From NCBI GenBank assembly GCA_047601745.1, contig JASGIS010000001.1:682001-746000 (forward strand): a DNA stretch of 64,000 nucleotides, read 5' to 3'. The notes under the pieces are model-generated. The model ran no database searches, had not been told where the DNA came from, and saw nothing but the letters and a program-made list of their open reading frames with translations. The first letter of the stretch is position 1. Every line of letters starts with the position of its first letter. The position numbers and the translations under genes were made by a program. Source of the DNA: JAKPAM01 sp047601745. GTDB taxonomy: Bacteria > Pseudomonadota > Gammaproteobacteria > Burkholderiales > Burkholderiaceae_E. Positions 26,312 to 35,677 of the stretch are shown here, in pieces.

Positions 26312-27246
26312 CGCTGCGCCTCCATCAACTCGTGCCGTCGCGGCAGGTTGGCGCCCAGCCGCGAACACGTGATCGACGCCGCACGCGCACCGAAGCGCAG
26401 CATCGCCGCGATCCGGTCTTCGCCGAGCGACCCGAGGTCCTGCGGGCTCAGCGCGTCGTGTTCGGCGAGCCAGGTCAGCAGCGCGGCCTGGAAGGTGTCG
26501 CCGGCGCCGACGGTGTCGACCACGTCGACCGGCTGCGACGGCACCGCGACATGGGTCCGGCGCGTCCAGGCCTCGCTGCCCGTCGCGCCGCGCGTCACGA
26601 CGACGATCTCGGGCCCGAGCGCCAGCCATGCCCGGGCCACGTCCTCCGGCGAACGGCCGGGATCGAGCAGGCCGAGATCCTCGTCGCTGACCTTGACCAG
26701 ATGCGCGAGGCGGACCATCCGATCGACGACCTCGCGCCAGCGCCCGATGTCGGGCTCGACGTTGAGCCGGACGTTCGGATCGAAGGCCAGCAGCCGATGT
26801 TCGCGCTGCCGCGCGGCCAGCGCCTGCAGCGTCGAGCCGGTCGGCTCGATGACCATCGCGTACGAGCCGAACTGCAACGCGCGGACCTCGGCCGGAATCG
26901 GCGGCACGATCTCCGGCGAAAGAGCCAGATCCGCGGTACCGCAGTTGTGGAACGCGTAGCTGGGCACGCCGTCGGCGTCGACGCTGACCACGCCCAACGT
27001 GGTCGGCGCCGCCGTGCGCACGACGAGCCCGGTGTCCACCCCCTCGTCCGCCAGTGCCTGCATCAGCCGCCGGCCCGCGGCATCGCGCGACAGTCCCGAC
27101 AGCAGCCGGACCGGCTGCCCCAGGCGCGCGAGCCCGACGGCCACGTTGAACGGCGATCCGCCGACGCGCGCATCGAGCAGCAGGCCGGTCGCCGTGCTCT
27201 CGCGGACGTAGACGTCCATCAGGGCTTCACCGCAGACGAGGAACAT
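26308..27246 (-). CDS. PfkB-family carbohydrate kinase (fructokinase-like)
   Basis: A 312-residue kinase of ribokinase fold. The N-terminal signature GGSPFNVAVGLARLG (about 29-43) binds the sugar, and DTVGAGDTF (244-252) holds the catalytic base Asp250 and the anion hole. It phosphorylates a sugar or sugar acid in the cytoplasm with ATP. Best match by eye is fructokinase (VCGEALMDV, SRDAAGRRL), but 2-keto-3-deoxy-gluconate kinase is possible given the dehydratase in the same group. Its stop overlaps the symporter start, and it begins seven bases after the cupin gene. Confidence 0.85.
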   Translation of the reverse strand: MFLVCGEALMDVYVRESTATGLLLDARVGGSPFNVAVGLARLGQPVRLLSGLSRDAAGRRLMQALADEGVDTGLVVRTAAPTTLGVVSVDADGVPSYAFHNCGTADLALSPEIVPPIPAEVRALQFGSYAMVIEPTGSTLQALAARQREHRLLAFDPNVRLNVEPDIGRWREVVDRMVRLAHLVKVSDEDLGLLDPGRSPEDVARAWLALGPEIVVVTRGATGSEAWTRRTHVAVPSQPVDVVDTVGAGDTFQAALLTWLAEHDALSPQDLGSLGEDRIAAMLRFGARAASITCSRLGANLPRRHELMEAQR

Positions 27247-27253
27247 GGCAAGC

Positions 27254-27811
27254 CTACTCCGGCATCCGCGCGTCGATCAGGATGAACGCGATCCGCGCGA
27301 CCTGCGACGAGCGATTCGACCACGCGTGGTTGGTGCCGCGCTGGATCAGGATGTCCCCAGCGCGCATCACGGTCTCTTCGTTGTCCATGACGGCGACCAG
27401 TTCGCCCTGCAGCAGGATCGCGTAGTCGACGGTGGCGGTCTCGTGCATGCCGGCCGGCTGATCGTTGCCGGGCCGGTGCGTGGCGTCCGCGAACATCGCC
27501 GCGAATATCGCGGCGGACTGGCGCTTGCGTTCTTCGGGGTCGGCGGCCTCGGGCGGAATGTCGATGACGCGCAGCACGGTGCCGCCGGACGGCGGCAGCA
27601 CGCCGCGATGTTCGGTGATCGTGTCCGGCGCATCGACCGACGGCCGGTTGCCGACGGTGCGCCACAGGTTGGCGTTGCGATACGCGGGCCGGTCGGGGAC
27701 CGTCAGCGTGGCCGGCGATTCGCCGTCCTCGGCGATGTACGAGCGGCCGTCGGCATCGATCGCGGTGACGATGCGACGTACGGGCGGCAAAGGCTGCAGG
27801 GGCTGGGTCAA
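27254..27811 (-). CDS. Cupin-domain protein
   Basis: A 185-residue protein with a TTG start placed after a strong GGAGGAG site; no ATG fits the frame. A single C-terminal cupin holds HETATVDYAILLQGE and IQRGTNHAWSNRSS, giving a partly kept metal site (His in HET, Glu in QGE, His in NHAW). No signal peptide, so cytoplasmic. Similar proteins stand beside sugar and aromatic-acid genes, often as isomerases or regulators of unknown activity. It is transcribed with the kinase, seven bases on. Confidence 0.8.
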   Translation of the reverse strand: MTQPLQPLPPVRRIVTAIDADGRSYIAEDGESPATLTVPDRPAYRNANLWRTVGNRPSVDAPDTITEHRGVLPPSGGTVLRVIDIPPEAADPEERKRQSAAIFAAMFADATHRPGNDQPAGMHETATVDYAILLQGELVAVMDNEETVMRAGDILIQRGTNHAWSNRSSQVARIAFILIDARMPE

Positions 27812-28040
27812 GGTCGTCTCCTCCTCATGAAGGCCGGGCGCGGGTCGCGCCGACGGCCGCAAGCAGCGGCCCGCGGACCGCCGCACGATCCGGACCGACG
27901 CGAAGCCCGGTCCGCAAGCATAGCCAATCGCCGCGACGGCCGACAGGCATCGGCGCGCCAGGCCGGCGGACCGGCCGCAGCTCTTCCCCGGACGGCGGCG
28001 CCCCGGACGGCGGCGCCGATCGACGCGTCCGGGCGCCCGT

Positions 28041-29864
28041 TCAATCCGGCTGACGCGGCGGCACGGTGACGCGCATCGCCGCCGGCCGCAGGAAATCGAA
28101 GTCGACGCCCTGGTCGGCCTGCGTGACGGATTGCAGGAACAGCTTGCGATAACCCCGCTCGGCCGTGGGCTCGACGACCGGCACCCGCGCGCGACGGCGC
28201 GCCAGTTCGGCATCGTCGACGCACAGCGTGATCTCGCGCCGGGCAACGCTCAGCCGGATGCGATCGCCGTCGCGCACCAGCGCCAACGGCCCGCCGACCG
28301 CCGATTCGGGCGTCACGTGCAGCACGATGGTGCCGGCGGCGGTGCCGCTCATCCGGCCGTCGGAGATCCGCACCATGTCCTTGACGCCCCGGCGCGCGAG
28401 CTTGCGCGGAATCGGCAGATAGCCGGCCTCGGGCATGCCGGGCGCGCCCTTCGGACCGATGTTCTTGAGCACCAGCACGTCGTCGGGGCCGACGTCCAGA
28501 TCGTCCCGATCGATCCTTAGCGCCATGTCCTCGACGTCCTCGAAGACGACGGCACGGCCTGCGTGCTCCATCAGCGCCGCGCTGGCGGCCGACTGCTTGA
28601 TGATCGCACCGCCGGGCGCGAGGTTGCCTTCGAGCACCGCGATCCCGCCCTGCGGATAGATCGGTCGCGAGAACGGCCGGATCACGTCCTGCGCGAATGC
28701 GGGCGGCGCCGCGTCGATCTCCTCGCCCAGCGTGCGGCCGGTCACGGTCAGCGCGTCCAGGTGCAGCAGCGGACGCAGCTCGCGCAGCAACGCGGGCACG
28801 CCTCCGGCTTTGTGGAAGTCTTCCATGTAGTGCTGCCCGGACGGCTTCAGGTCGACCAGCACCGGCGTTTCCCGGCCGATGCGATCGAGCGCCTTCAGGT
28901 CGATGCCGATGCCCAGCCGACCCGCGATCGCGGTCAGGTGCACGATGCCGTTGGTCGAGCCGCCGATCGCCAGCAGCACCCTGAGCGCGTTCTCGATCGC
29001 CGCAGGGGTAAGGATGCGGTCCGGCGTCAGGCGGCCGTGCGCCATCGCGACCGCCGTGGCGCCGGTGCGCTCGGCCACGCGGATCCGGTCGGCGGTGACG
29101 GCCGGCGGCGACGCGCCGCCGGGAACGGTGATGCCCAGCGCCTCGGACAGGCAGGCCATCGTGCTGGCCGTGCCCATCACCGAACAGGTGCCCACGCTGG
29201 CCACCAACTGGTCGTTGACGTCGTCGATCTCGGCCCCGTCGATCTCGTCGGCGCGGTACATGCCCCAGTAGCGGCGGCAGTCGGTGCAGGCGCCGACCCG
29301 GGTGCCGCGATGCGCGCCGGTCAGCATCGAGCCGGTGACCAGTTCGATCGCCGGCACGCCGGCCGACGCGGCGCCCATCAACTGCGCGGGCACCGTCTTG
29401 TCGCAGCCGCCGATCAGCACGACCGCGTCCATCGGCTGCGCGCGGATCATCTCCTCGGTGTCGATCGACATCAGGTTGCGCAGATACATGCTGGTCGGCG
29501 CCGAGAAGCTCTCGTGCACCGAGATCGTCGGAAAGTCGACCGGCAGGCCGCCGGCCAGCATGACGCCGCGCTTGACCGCGTCGATCAACTGCGGCGCGTT
29601 GCCGTGGCACGGGTTGTACGCGCTGCCGGTGTTGGCGATGCCGATGACCGGGCGCGACAACGCGTCGTCGGTATAACCGGCGCCCTTGATGAACGCCTTG
29701 CGCAGGAACAGCGAGAAGCCCGCGTCGCCGTAGTGCGTCAAACCCTTGCGCAGGCCGGCGGGCCCGGCCGCCGGGTCGCGCGGCGAACCGGGATCGCCGG
29801 GGTCGCCGGGGTCGCGAGAATCGCGAGGATCGGGGGAATCGGCGGAGTCGGGCGTCGTGCTCAT
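28041..29864 (-). CDS. IlvD/Edd-family dehydratase, sugar-acid type
   Basis: A 607-residue Fe-S dehydratase. The three cluster cysteines are Cys86 (NPCHG), Cys154 (GGCDKT) and Cys227 (GTCSVMG), spaced 68 and 73 residues apart, as in L-arabinonate/xylonate dehydratases with a [2Fe-2S] cluster. IGGSTNGIVHL and GPKGAPGMPE are family motifs, and CTDCRRYWG is found in the sugar-acid branch rather than in dihydroxy-acid dehydratase. The enzyme turns an aldonic acid into a 2-keto-3-deoxy acid. The N-terminal ~30 residues are a DP-rich run from tandem DNA repeats. It heads the operon that ends in the FucP-type symporter. The specific acid is unknown. Confidence 0.85.
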   Translation of the reverse strand: MSTTPDSADSPDPRDSRDPGDPGDPGSPRDPAAGPAGLRKGLTHYGDAGFSLFLRKAFIKGAGYTDDALSRPVIGIANTGSAYNPCHGNAPQLIDAVKRGVMLAGGLPVDFPTISVHESFSAPTSMYLRNLMSIDTEEMIRAQPMDAVVLIGGCDKTVPAQLMGAASAGVPAIELVTGSMLTGAHRGTRVGACTDCRRYWGMYRADEIDGAEIDDVNDQLVASVGTCSVMGTASTMACLSEALGITVPGGASPPAVTADRIRVAERTGATAVAMAHGRLTPDRILTPAAIENALRVLLAIGGSTNGIVHLTAIAGRLGIGIDLKALDRIGRETPVLVDLKPSGQHYMEDFHKAGGVPALLRELRPLLHLDALTVTGRTLGEEIDAAPPAFAQDVIRPFSRPIYPQGGIAVLEGNLAPGGAIIKQSAASAALMEHAGRAVVFEDVEDMALRIDRDDLDVGPDDVLVLKNIGPKGAPGMPEAGYLPIPRKLARRGVKDMVRISDGRMSGTAAGTIVLHVTPESAVGGPLALVRDGDRIRLSVARREITLCVDDAELARRRARVPVVEPTAERGYRKLFLQSVTQADQGVDFDFLRPAAMRVTVPPRQPD

Positions 29865-30008
29865 CGTGGCATCCGGGTCGGCGGCGGGAGGTCCATGTTA
29901 GCAACCGGCGCGTTGACACCGCGAGCGCCGACTGCTTAGAGTGGCCCGCGGCCGGAGCGATCGAGAACCGATCGCCGCGCGCCGCCCGATAACGATATTG
30001 GAGACGAC

Positions 30009-31145
30009 ATGACGACTGCGCGCTCGCCCTTCTCACGCCCGGCGGTCCGCGATGCCGCGCCTCGCGCCCGGATCGCGATCGCGTCGGGGCCGGCGGCAAC
30101 GTCGGGACATCCGGATGCCCGGCCTCCGCGGGCGACGCAAAGTCCGGCGCGGCGGCGCCTGACCCGCGCGCTGGCGGCGCTGGCCGGCTTCGCGACGATG
30201 GCCGTGTCGTCGATGCTTCCGGCCGTCGCGCTGGCGCAGGACGCTTACCCCAGCCACGCGGTGACGCTGGTCGTCCCGTATCCGCCCGGCGGTGCCACCG
30301 ACGTGATCGGCCGTGTCGTCGCGCAGCATCTGTCGGGCGCGCTGGGCCAGCAGGTCGTCGTCGACAATCGCGCCGGCGCGGCGGGCAGCATCGGCGCGGC
30401 GATGGTGTCGCGCGCGCGGCCCGACGGTTACACGCTGCTGCTGGGCGCGCTGACCAGCCATTCGATCAACGCCGCGCTGTACGGCAGCACCGTGCAATAC
30501 GATCTGGACAAGGGATTCGCGCCGGTCGCGGTCGTCGGCAGCGTGCCGCTGGTGTTCGTCGTCAATCCCGAAGTCCCGGCGCGGACGCTGCCCGAACTGA
30601 TCGCGCTGGCCAAGGCCAGACCCGGCTCGCTGACGTTCGGATCGGCCGGCAACGGATCGCCGCAGCACCTGGCCGGCGAGATGTTCAAGCACACGGCGGG
30701 CGTCGAGCTGCTGCACGTCCCGTACAAGGGCAGCGGCCCGGCGATGACGGACCTGATCGGCGGACAGGTGCTGACGATGATCGAGACCGTGCCGGCCGCG
30801 CAGCCGCACATCGCCAGCGGCAAGCTGCGCGCGCTGGCGGTGACGTCCGCGCGGCGCGCGCCGTCGCTGCCCGAGGTGCCGACTGCCGCCGAGGCGGGGC
30901 TGAAGGACTTCGAGGTCAGTTCGATGTTCGGCGTGCTGGCGCCGGCCGGCACGCCGCCGCCGATCGTCGACCGGCTGGCCGGCGAGGTGCGCAGGATGCT
31001 CGAGCAGCCCGAGGTGCGCGACGCGCTGCTCAAGCAGGGCGTGGTTGCCGGTTATCAGGGACCCGACGATGCGGCGACGGCGATCCGCGCCGAAGTGGCG
31101 AAATGGACGAAGGTCATCCGGGACGCGAAGATCAAGACCGAATGA
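30009..31145 (+). CDS. Bug/TctC-type tripartite tricarboxylate transporter receptor
   Basis: A 378-residue periplasmic binding protein. The mature domain begins at YPSHAVTLVVPYPPGGATDVIGR, the invariant start of Bug proteins, and VVDNRAGAAGSIG, SAGNGSPQHLAGEMFK and VPYKGSGPAMTDL follow. The n-region is very long: about 50 residues precede the hydrophobic core of the signal peptide (ALAALAGFATMAVSSMLP). The ATG at 30009 has a GGAG site. No TctA/TctB membrane genes are adjacent, as is common for Bug genes in Burkholderiales. The ligand is probably a carboxylate but cannot be named. Confidence 0.9.
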   Translation: MTTARSPFSRPAVRDAAPRARIAIASGPAATSGHPDARPPRATQSPARRRLTRALAALAGFATMAVSSMLPAVALAQDAYPSHAVTLVVPYPPGGATDVIGRVVAQHLSGALGQQVVVDNRAGAAGSIGAAMVSRARPDGYTLLLGALTSHSINAALYGSTVQYDLDKGFAPVAVVGSVPLVFVVNPEVPARTLPELIALAKARPGSLTFGSAGNGSPQHLAGEMFKHTAGVELLHVPYKGSGPAMTDLIGGQVLTMIETVPAAQPHIASGKLRALAVTSARRAPSLPEVPTAAEAGLKDFEVSSMFGVLAPAGTPPPIVDRLAGEVRRMLEQPEVRDALLKQGVVAGYQGPDDAATAIRAEVAKWTKVIRDAKIKTE

Positions 31146-31217
31146 GGACCGAGCCCGGCTTCGCCCTGCGACCATGACGCCGTCGTAGCGCCCCCTCACC
31201 GTCAGCGCGAACCGATC

Positions 31218-34200
31218 ATGCGCATCCGGCAGCCGCTTCGGCTGGGCGTCCTGGCAACGGCGACGGCGTGCATCGCGCTGACGCTGGCCTGGCTGGACGC
31301 GGCGCTGCACGCGCCGACCGGTTGGGCGTTCGGCGATTTCCTCTCCTGGACGGACCCCTGCGACATCGAGCAGATGATCGCCGGATGGGGCGGCGCGAAG
31401 ACGCTCGCCTACGCTCGCCTGCTGGTCGACACCTTCGTCTTCATGCCCGCTTATGGCCGGCTGGTCTGGCGATCGCAGCAACGGCTGCATGCGGCCACGC
31501 GAGCCTTGATCGTCCCCGACTTCGCCTGGGCGCCGCGCATCCTGCATGCCTGGACGCTGATCGCGCTGTCGGCCCTGCTGGTATTCGATCTGCTCGAGAA
31601 CCTGGGTGGCCTGGCGCGGCTGATCCGGCCGCGAAGCGTCGCGCTGTTCGTCGCCTGGCCGACCGAGGGCAAGCAGTACGCGCTGATCGCGATGGCCATC
31701 GCATTGGCGCTGGAGGTGATGATCTGGGCGACCGGTGCCGGTTTCGCGGACGCGCATAAACGCGAACAGGCGCGGCTTCGCACGGCCATCGGCGACGTGC
31801 TCGCGCGATCGCGATACGTGCTGCTGGCGCTGGCGATGCTGCTTGCGCTGACGCTGGTGACCAGCCAGGCGCGCGACGTCATGCATGCGCTGGCGTCGAC
31901 GCCTTTCGCGGATTGCCCGCGGGACGCCGCGCAGCCGGCGTCGACGGTCGCCTGCGGCACCTGGCGACTGGGGTCTGCACTGTTCTCGCTGGCCGTCACC
32001 GCGATCGCGCTGGGCCAGTTCGCGTTCGTCTGCTGGTTGTGGACCCGGTCGGCATGCAGGATCCGGTCCGCCGGAGCGGTCACCGACGCGGCGGCCGATC
32101 ACAGTGACGGACGGGTGCCGCGATCGATCGAGTCGTTCACCCGCGATTGGGCGCGCCTGCTGGGCGCCGCGCCGGCCGTGATGCTGTGCTGGCTGGTGAT
32201 CGATGTGGTGCGCGACGCGGCGCACGAACGCTTCGACACCGCCGCCGTCAGCGGCGACAGCGTGGCGTCCTGCGTGCCGGCGATCGCGGCGATGCCGTCC
32301 GCAGCGCCGCCCGGGCAGGTGTCGGTGCTCGCGATCCTGGGGCTGAGCTTCGTTCTGCTGCTCGTGTTCGCCTGCTGGTTCCTGCGCCGGCGCACGCAGC
32401 CGCCGTGGTCCGGCGCGCCGCCGTGCACCGGGGCGCGACACCACCGGACCGACGGCTACTACAACGCGACGATGCTGCTGCGACTGGTGCGGCGCGACCT
32501 GCTGGCGCACGAGGTGCGGACCACTCGGACCTCTCGGACCTCTCGGACCTCTCGGACCTCTCGGACAGGCGGGCGCGGCCGGCGCCCGGCCTTGCAGTGG
32601 TGGTTCTGGGAGCGCATGCCCGCCGCCTGGGCACCGGTGCTGACGCTGGTACCGGCGCTCGCGTGCCGCTGGATCGATGGCAGCGACTGGACATTGGGCG
32701 GCTGGGGACCCCGCGACCTGCCATCGTTGTCGTTGGCGATCGTGCTGTTCAGCCTGAGCTTCTGGCTGAGCCTGTTCGGCTGGCTGTCGCTGTTCGAGAT
32801 CGACAAGGCCGTGCCATGGCTGCTGTTGCTGGTGCTGGGCGTGGCCATGATGTCCGCGTTCGGCTGGACCGACAACCAGGTGATCTGGTCGAGCAGCGGC
32901 CTGCGGCCGCCGTTCGCGTCGATGTTCGCGTCCACGCTGGCGCTGGCCGGCCTGCTGATCGCCGCGTATCTGCTGACGGTCGGGATCGCGTTCGGCCGCC
33001 ATGCGCGGTCATGGCGACGCGGGCATCGCATGACGGCGATCGCCGGCGTGCTGCTCGTCGCGGTGATCGCGGCGGCGCTCGTCCTGCGACACGGCGATCG
33101 GTCGGCGGCTCCGGCCGCATCGTCCCCGATCGCATCGTCCCCGATCGCATCGTCCCCGATCGCATCGTCCCCGATCGCATCGTCCCCGGCAGCATCGCGC
33201 CCCGTCGCATCAGCCCCCGTCGCATCGGCGCTCGGCGCCGCGGCGGCGGCGACCATCGCGATGGCCGATCTGGCGCCGCGCACAGCGGTAGATGCCGCGA
33301 CGGCCGGCGCTCCGCCCAGCCCCGCGACGATCGACAGCCTGCCCGCCGAACGCCGGACGCTGCCGCGATCGCTGGGCCTCTGGCTGAAGGCCTTGTGCCG
33401 TGCGCTGCCGCGCGAATCGACCGATGCCGGTACGCCCGCGCCGGCGGCATCGGCATCGGCATCGGCATCGGCATCGGCATCGGCGTCGGCGTCGGCGTCG
33501 GCGTCGGACAGAGAATGCCCTTCGTCCGCCGATCCGTCGCGCAAGGAACCGGTGTACTTCGTTTCGGCCGAGGGCGGCGGCATCCGCGCGGCCGCGTGGA
33601 CGGCGATGGTGCTGGCCGAACTGCAGCGGCAGGACGCCGGCTTCCTGGCGCGGACCTTCTCGATCTCGGCGGTCTCGGGCGGCGCGATCGGCGCGTCGGT
33701 GTTTCGCGCGTGCCAGGATGTCCGATCGGCGACGACGGTCGACTCGTGCCTGCAGGCCTGGGCGCGCATCGACCACCTGTCGCCGCTGCTGTCGGCCTGG
33801 CTGTTCGAGGACATGCTGGCGTGGGTGACGCCCGTCCGGCCGGCCGGCTGCGAACGGACCGGCTGCGGCTTCCTGAGCCGCGCGCTATGGTTCGAGCAAT
33901 CGATGATCGCCGCGGTTCCGGAACTGGCGCAGCCGTTGGCGCGGCACGCGGCGGCCGGGCACTTCCCTCACCTGTTCCTGAACGCGACCTTCGTCGAGAC
34001 CGGGGAAAGATCGATCGCCAGCGACGTGCGGATCCGCTCGCGCGATTTTCCGAACGCGAAGGACCAGCTCGCGGCGGACGCCGACGCGGCGTCATCGGGC
34101 AGGGACCTGCCGCTGTCGTTGATCAGCGCCGCGCACAACGCCTCGCGCTTCCCGTACACGAACCCGATCGGTTCGCTGCATGCCGACGCCGACACGCGCG

Positions 34201-34937
34201 ACGGCAGACTGGTCGGGCATCTGGCCGACGGCGGTTACTTCGACAACAGCGGCGCGCAGACGACGGTCGACATCGTCGCCGCGCTGGGTGCGTGCCTGGA
34301 TCCGGTCCACGCGAGCAACCGCCGGCGCGCCCGGCACGTCGACGCCGGCATCGAGCGATCCGGTCGCGACACGTCCGACACGACGACGGCCGAGCAAGCC
34401 GCACCGTTCGACCCCGATGACTGCGGCCTCGGCGATCACGACCGCCGCTGGCTGCATGCGCATCTCGATCCGCAGGTGCTGTTCATCCGTCTCGGCCCGC
34501 GCCTGGCGGCCAAGGCCCGGCAGAGCGGTTCGCTGCAGTCGCCCGAAGGCGGCAAGGTCGGCCGCGACGGCACGCCGGCGAGGCCCGCATCGAGGCAGAT
34601 CCTCGCGCGACCGCTGCGCGAGCCGCCGTGCGACGGTTCACGCTACGCGCCGCTGCCCGGCATCGACGCGCGAGCGCAGAAGGCGATGATCGAGCTGACC
34701 GGACCGCCGTTGACGATCCTGAACGTCTCGGGCAGCCGCGCCGCCGGACGGCTGGCCGAAGCTCGCCAGCAGCAGGCGCTGCTGGCGCTGACCGAGGGCG
34801 CGACGACGGTGCGGGCGCTGCAGTTGGCCGACGACCAGGTGTTCTACCCGCTGGGCTGGTACCTGTCGCAACGCGCGCGAGAGGGGATAGAGCGGCAGGC
34901 ACGCGCATGTCGTCTCGCGCCGCCGGCGCCTCGCTGA
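31218..34937 (+). CDS. Large membrane protein with C-terminal patatin-like phospholipase domain
   Basis: A 1239-residue protein. Residues 1 to about 620 hold around twelve hydrophobic helices in two blocks (first in 1-390, second in 470-620), separated by a repeat-rich loop. Residues 630-760 are a low-complexity Ala/Ser/Pro linker from DNA repeats. The patatin domain follows: the GGGIRA oxyanion loop near 785-790, SAVSGGAIG with the nucleophile Ser near 820, and the catalytic Asp in LADGGYFDNSGA near 1004. Patatins hydrolyse acyl esters of lipids. The membrane part matches nothing I recognise. The gene stands alone, 72 bases after the Bug receptor. Domain call firm; biology unknown. Confidence 0.85.
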   Translation: MRIRQPLRLGVLATATACIALTLAWLDAALHAPTGWAFGDFLSWTDPCDIEQMIAGWGGAKTLAYARLLVDTFVFMPAYGRLVWRSQQRLHAATRALIVPDFAWAPRILHAWTLIALSALLVFDLLENLGGLARLIRPRSVALFVAWPTEGKQYALIAMAIALALEVMIWATGAGFADAHKREQARLRTAIGDVLARSRYVLLALAMLLALTLVTSQARDVMHALASTPFADCPRDAAQPASTVACGTWRLGSALFSLAVTAIALGQFAFVCWLWTRSACRIRSAGAVTDAAADHSDGRVPRSIESFTRDWARLLGAAPAVMLCWLVIDVVRDAAHERFDTAAVSGDSVASCVPAIAAMPSAAPPGQVSVLAILGLSFVLLLVFACWFLRRRTQPPWSGAPPCTGARHHRTDGYYNATMLLRLVRRDLLAHEVRTTRTSRTSRTSRTSRTGGRGRRPALQWWFWERMPAAWAPVLTLVPALACRWIDGSDWTLGGWGPRDLPSLSLAIVLFSLSFWLSLFGWLSLFEIDKAVPWLLLLVLGVAMMSAFGWTDNQVIWSSSGLRPPFASMFASTLALAGLLIAAYLLTVGIAFGRHARSWRRGHRMTAIAGVLLVAVIAAALVLRHGDRSAAPAASSPIASSPIASSPIASSPIASSPAASRPVASAPVASALGAAAAATIAMADLAPRTAVDAATAGAPPSPATIDSLPAERRTLPRSLGLWLKALCRALPRESTDAGTPAPAASASASASASASASASASASDRECPSSADPSRKEPVYFVSAEGGGIRAAAWTAMVLAELQRQDAGFLARTFSISAVSGGAIGASVFRACQDVRSATTVDSCLQAWARIDHLSPLLSAWLFEDMLAWVTPVRPAGCERTGCGFLSRALWFEQSMIAAVPELAQPLARHAAAGHFPHLFLNATFVETGERSIASDVRIRSRDFPNAKDQLAADADAASSGRDLPLSLISAAHNASRFPYTNPIGSLHADADTRDGRLVGHLADGGYFDNSGAQTTVDIVAALGACLDPVHASNRRRARHVDAGIERSGRDTSDTTTAEQAAPFDPDDCGLGDHDRRWLHAHLDPQVLFIRLGPRLAAKARQSGSLQSPEGGKVGRDGTPARPASRQILARPLREPPCDGSRYAPLPGIDARAQKAMIELTGPPLTILNVSGSRAAGRLAEARQQQALLALTEGATTVRALQLADDQVFYPLGWYLSQRAREGIERQARACRLAPPAPR
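32524..32568 (+). repeat. 9-bp tandem repeat inside the patatin gene
   Basis: Five copies of CTCGGACCT (last one altered) encode TSR TSR TSR in the loop between the two helix blocks. In-frame, so the loop can lengthen without breaking the gene. Confidence 0.9.
33117..33191 (+). repeat. 15-bp tandem repeat in the patatin gene linker
   Basis: Five units of GCATCGTCCCCGATC, the last one degraded, encode repeated IASSP in the linker between the last helix and the patatin domain. Confidence 0.9.
33447..33506 (+). repeat. 6-bp tandem repeat in the patatin gene linker
   Basis: Ten hexamers, six GCATCG then four GCGTCG, encode an alternating Ala-Ser stretch just ahead of the patatin domain. The two variants occur in blocks, as expected from stepwise slippage. 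Confidence 0.9.
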
Positions 34938-34970
34938 GCCGTACCCGGATGGTCCTGCCCAGGCCCCACG

Positions 34971-35040
34971 CCGCACCGCACCGCACCGCACTGCATCGCA
35001 TCGCATCGCATCGCACTGCATTGCACTGCACTGCACTGCA
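34971..35040. repeat. 5-bp YYGCA microsatellite, 14 units, between convergent genes
   Basis: Fourteen contiguous pentamers of CCGCA, CTGCA, TCGCA or TTGCA fill the space between the patatin gene and the convergent arsC gene. Immediately after, three 9-bp units of TACAGCACT type (35063-35089) run into the arsC stop codon. The unit length is not a multiple of three, tolerable because it is intergenic. Confidence 0.9.
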
Positions 35041-35079
35041 GCCGGACGATACGTCGCCGCGCTACAGCACTTACAGCAT

Positions 35080-35436
35080 TTACAGCACTTCGAGAATCTT
35101 CTCGATCGGCCGCCCCAACCGCGCGCCCTTCGGCGTGACGACGATCGGCCGGTTGATAAGGATCGGATGCGCGGCCATCGCGTCGAGAAGCTGCGCGTCG
35201 GTGACCGACGCATCGTCGAGCCCGAGTTCATGGAACAGCGCTTCCTTGCTGCGCACGACCTCACGAACCGGCATACCGATCCGGCCGATCAGCGACTTCA
35301 GCGTCGCGCGCGTCGGCGGCGTCTTCAGGTATTCGATGACGGTGGGCTCGATGCCGCGTTCGCGCAGCAGCGCCAACGCGTTGCGCGACGTGCTGCAGCG
35401 CGGGTTGTGGTAGATCGTGACGTCGTTCGTGCTCAT
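35080..35436 (-). CDS. arsC: ArsC-family arsenate reductase (glutaredoxin-type)
   Basis: A 118-residue protein with the ArsC thioredoxin-like fold. The catalytic cysteine is Cys14 in YHNPRCSTSRN, and the anion-binding arginines lie in LINRPIVV and GARLGRPIEKI. It would reduce arsenate to arsenite with glutathione and glutaredoxin. No other ars genes are present, and ArsC/Spx-like homologues also have non-arsenic roles, so the substrate is inferred. The upstream frame beyond 35436 is not conserved. Confidence 0.87.
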   Translation of the reverse strand: MSTNDVTIYHNPRCSTSRNALALLRERGIEPTVIEYLKTPPTRATLKSLIGRIGMPVREVVRSKEALFHELGLDDASVTDAQLLDAMAAHPILINRPIVVTPKGARLGRPIEKILEVL

Positions 35437-35677
35437 CGTCGGGCTCCGGCAGGAAGGGTACGGTCTCGTGCGTATCGCTCGCCGGGTCTGGGGTCTGATC
35501 TCCCGGCCGCCTTCCAAGCATAACAATCGCCGTCGAACCGGCGTCGGTCGTTCCGCCCGATGCGGCCCGAGGATCACCGTGCGCGGGCCCGGCTTGTTTT
35601 TCGGAGATTCGCACGCCATCTTCCAGGGTCGTGAACCGGAAGTTCGCGACATCAGACAGACTTTGGGAGCTGCGATC

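Noticed and set aside
24977..26629. 550-codon version of the FucP-like symporter
   Set aside because: The first 106 residues are an Arg-rich shadow of the kinase gene; the family starts at the ATG at 26311, which overlaps the kinase stop.
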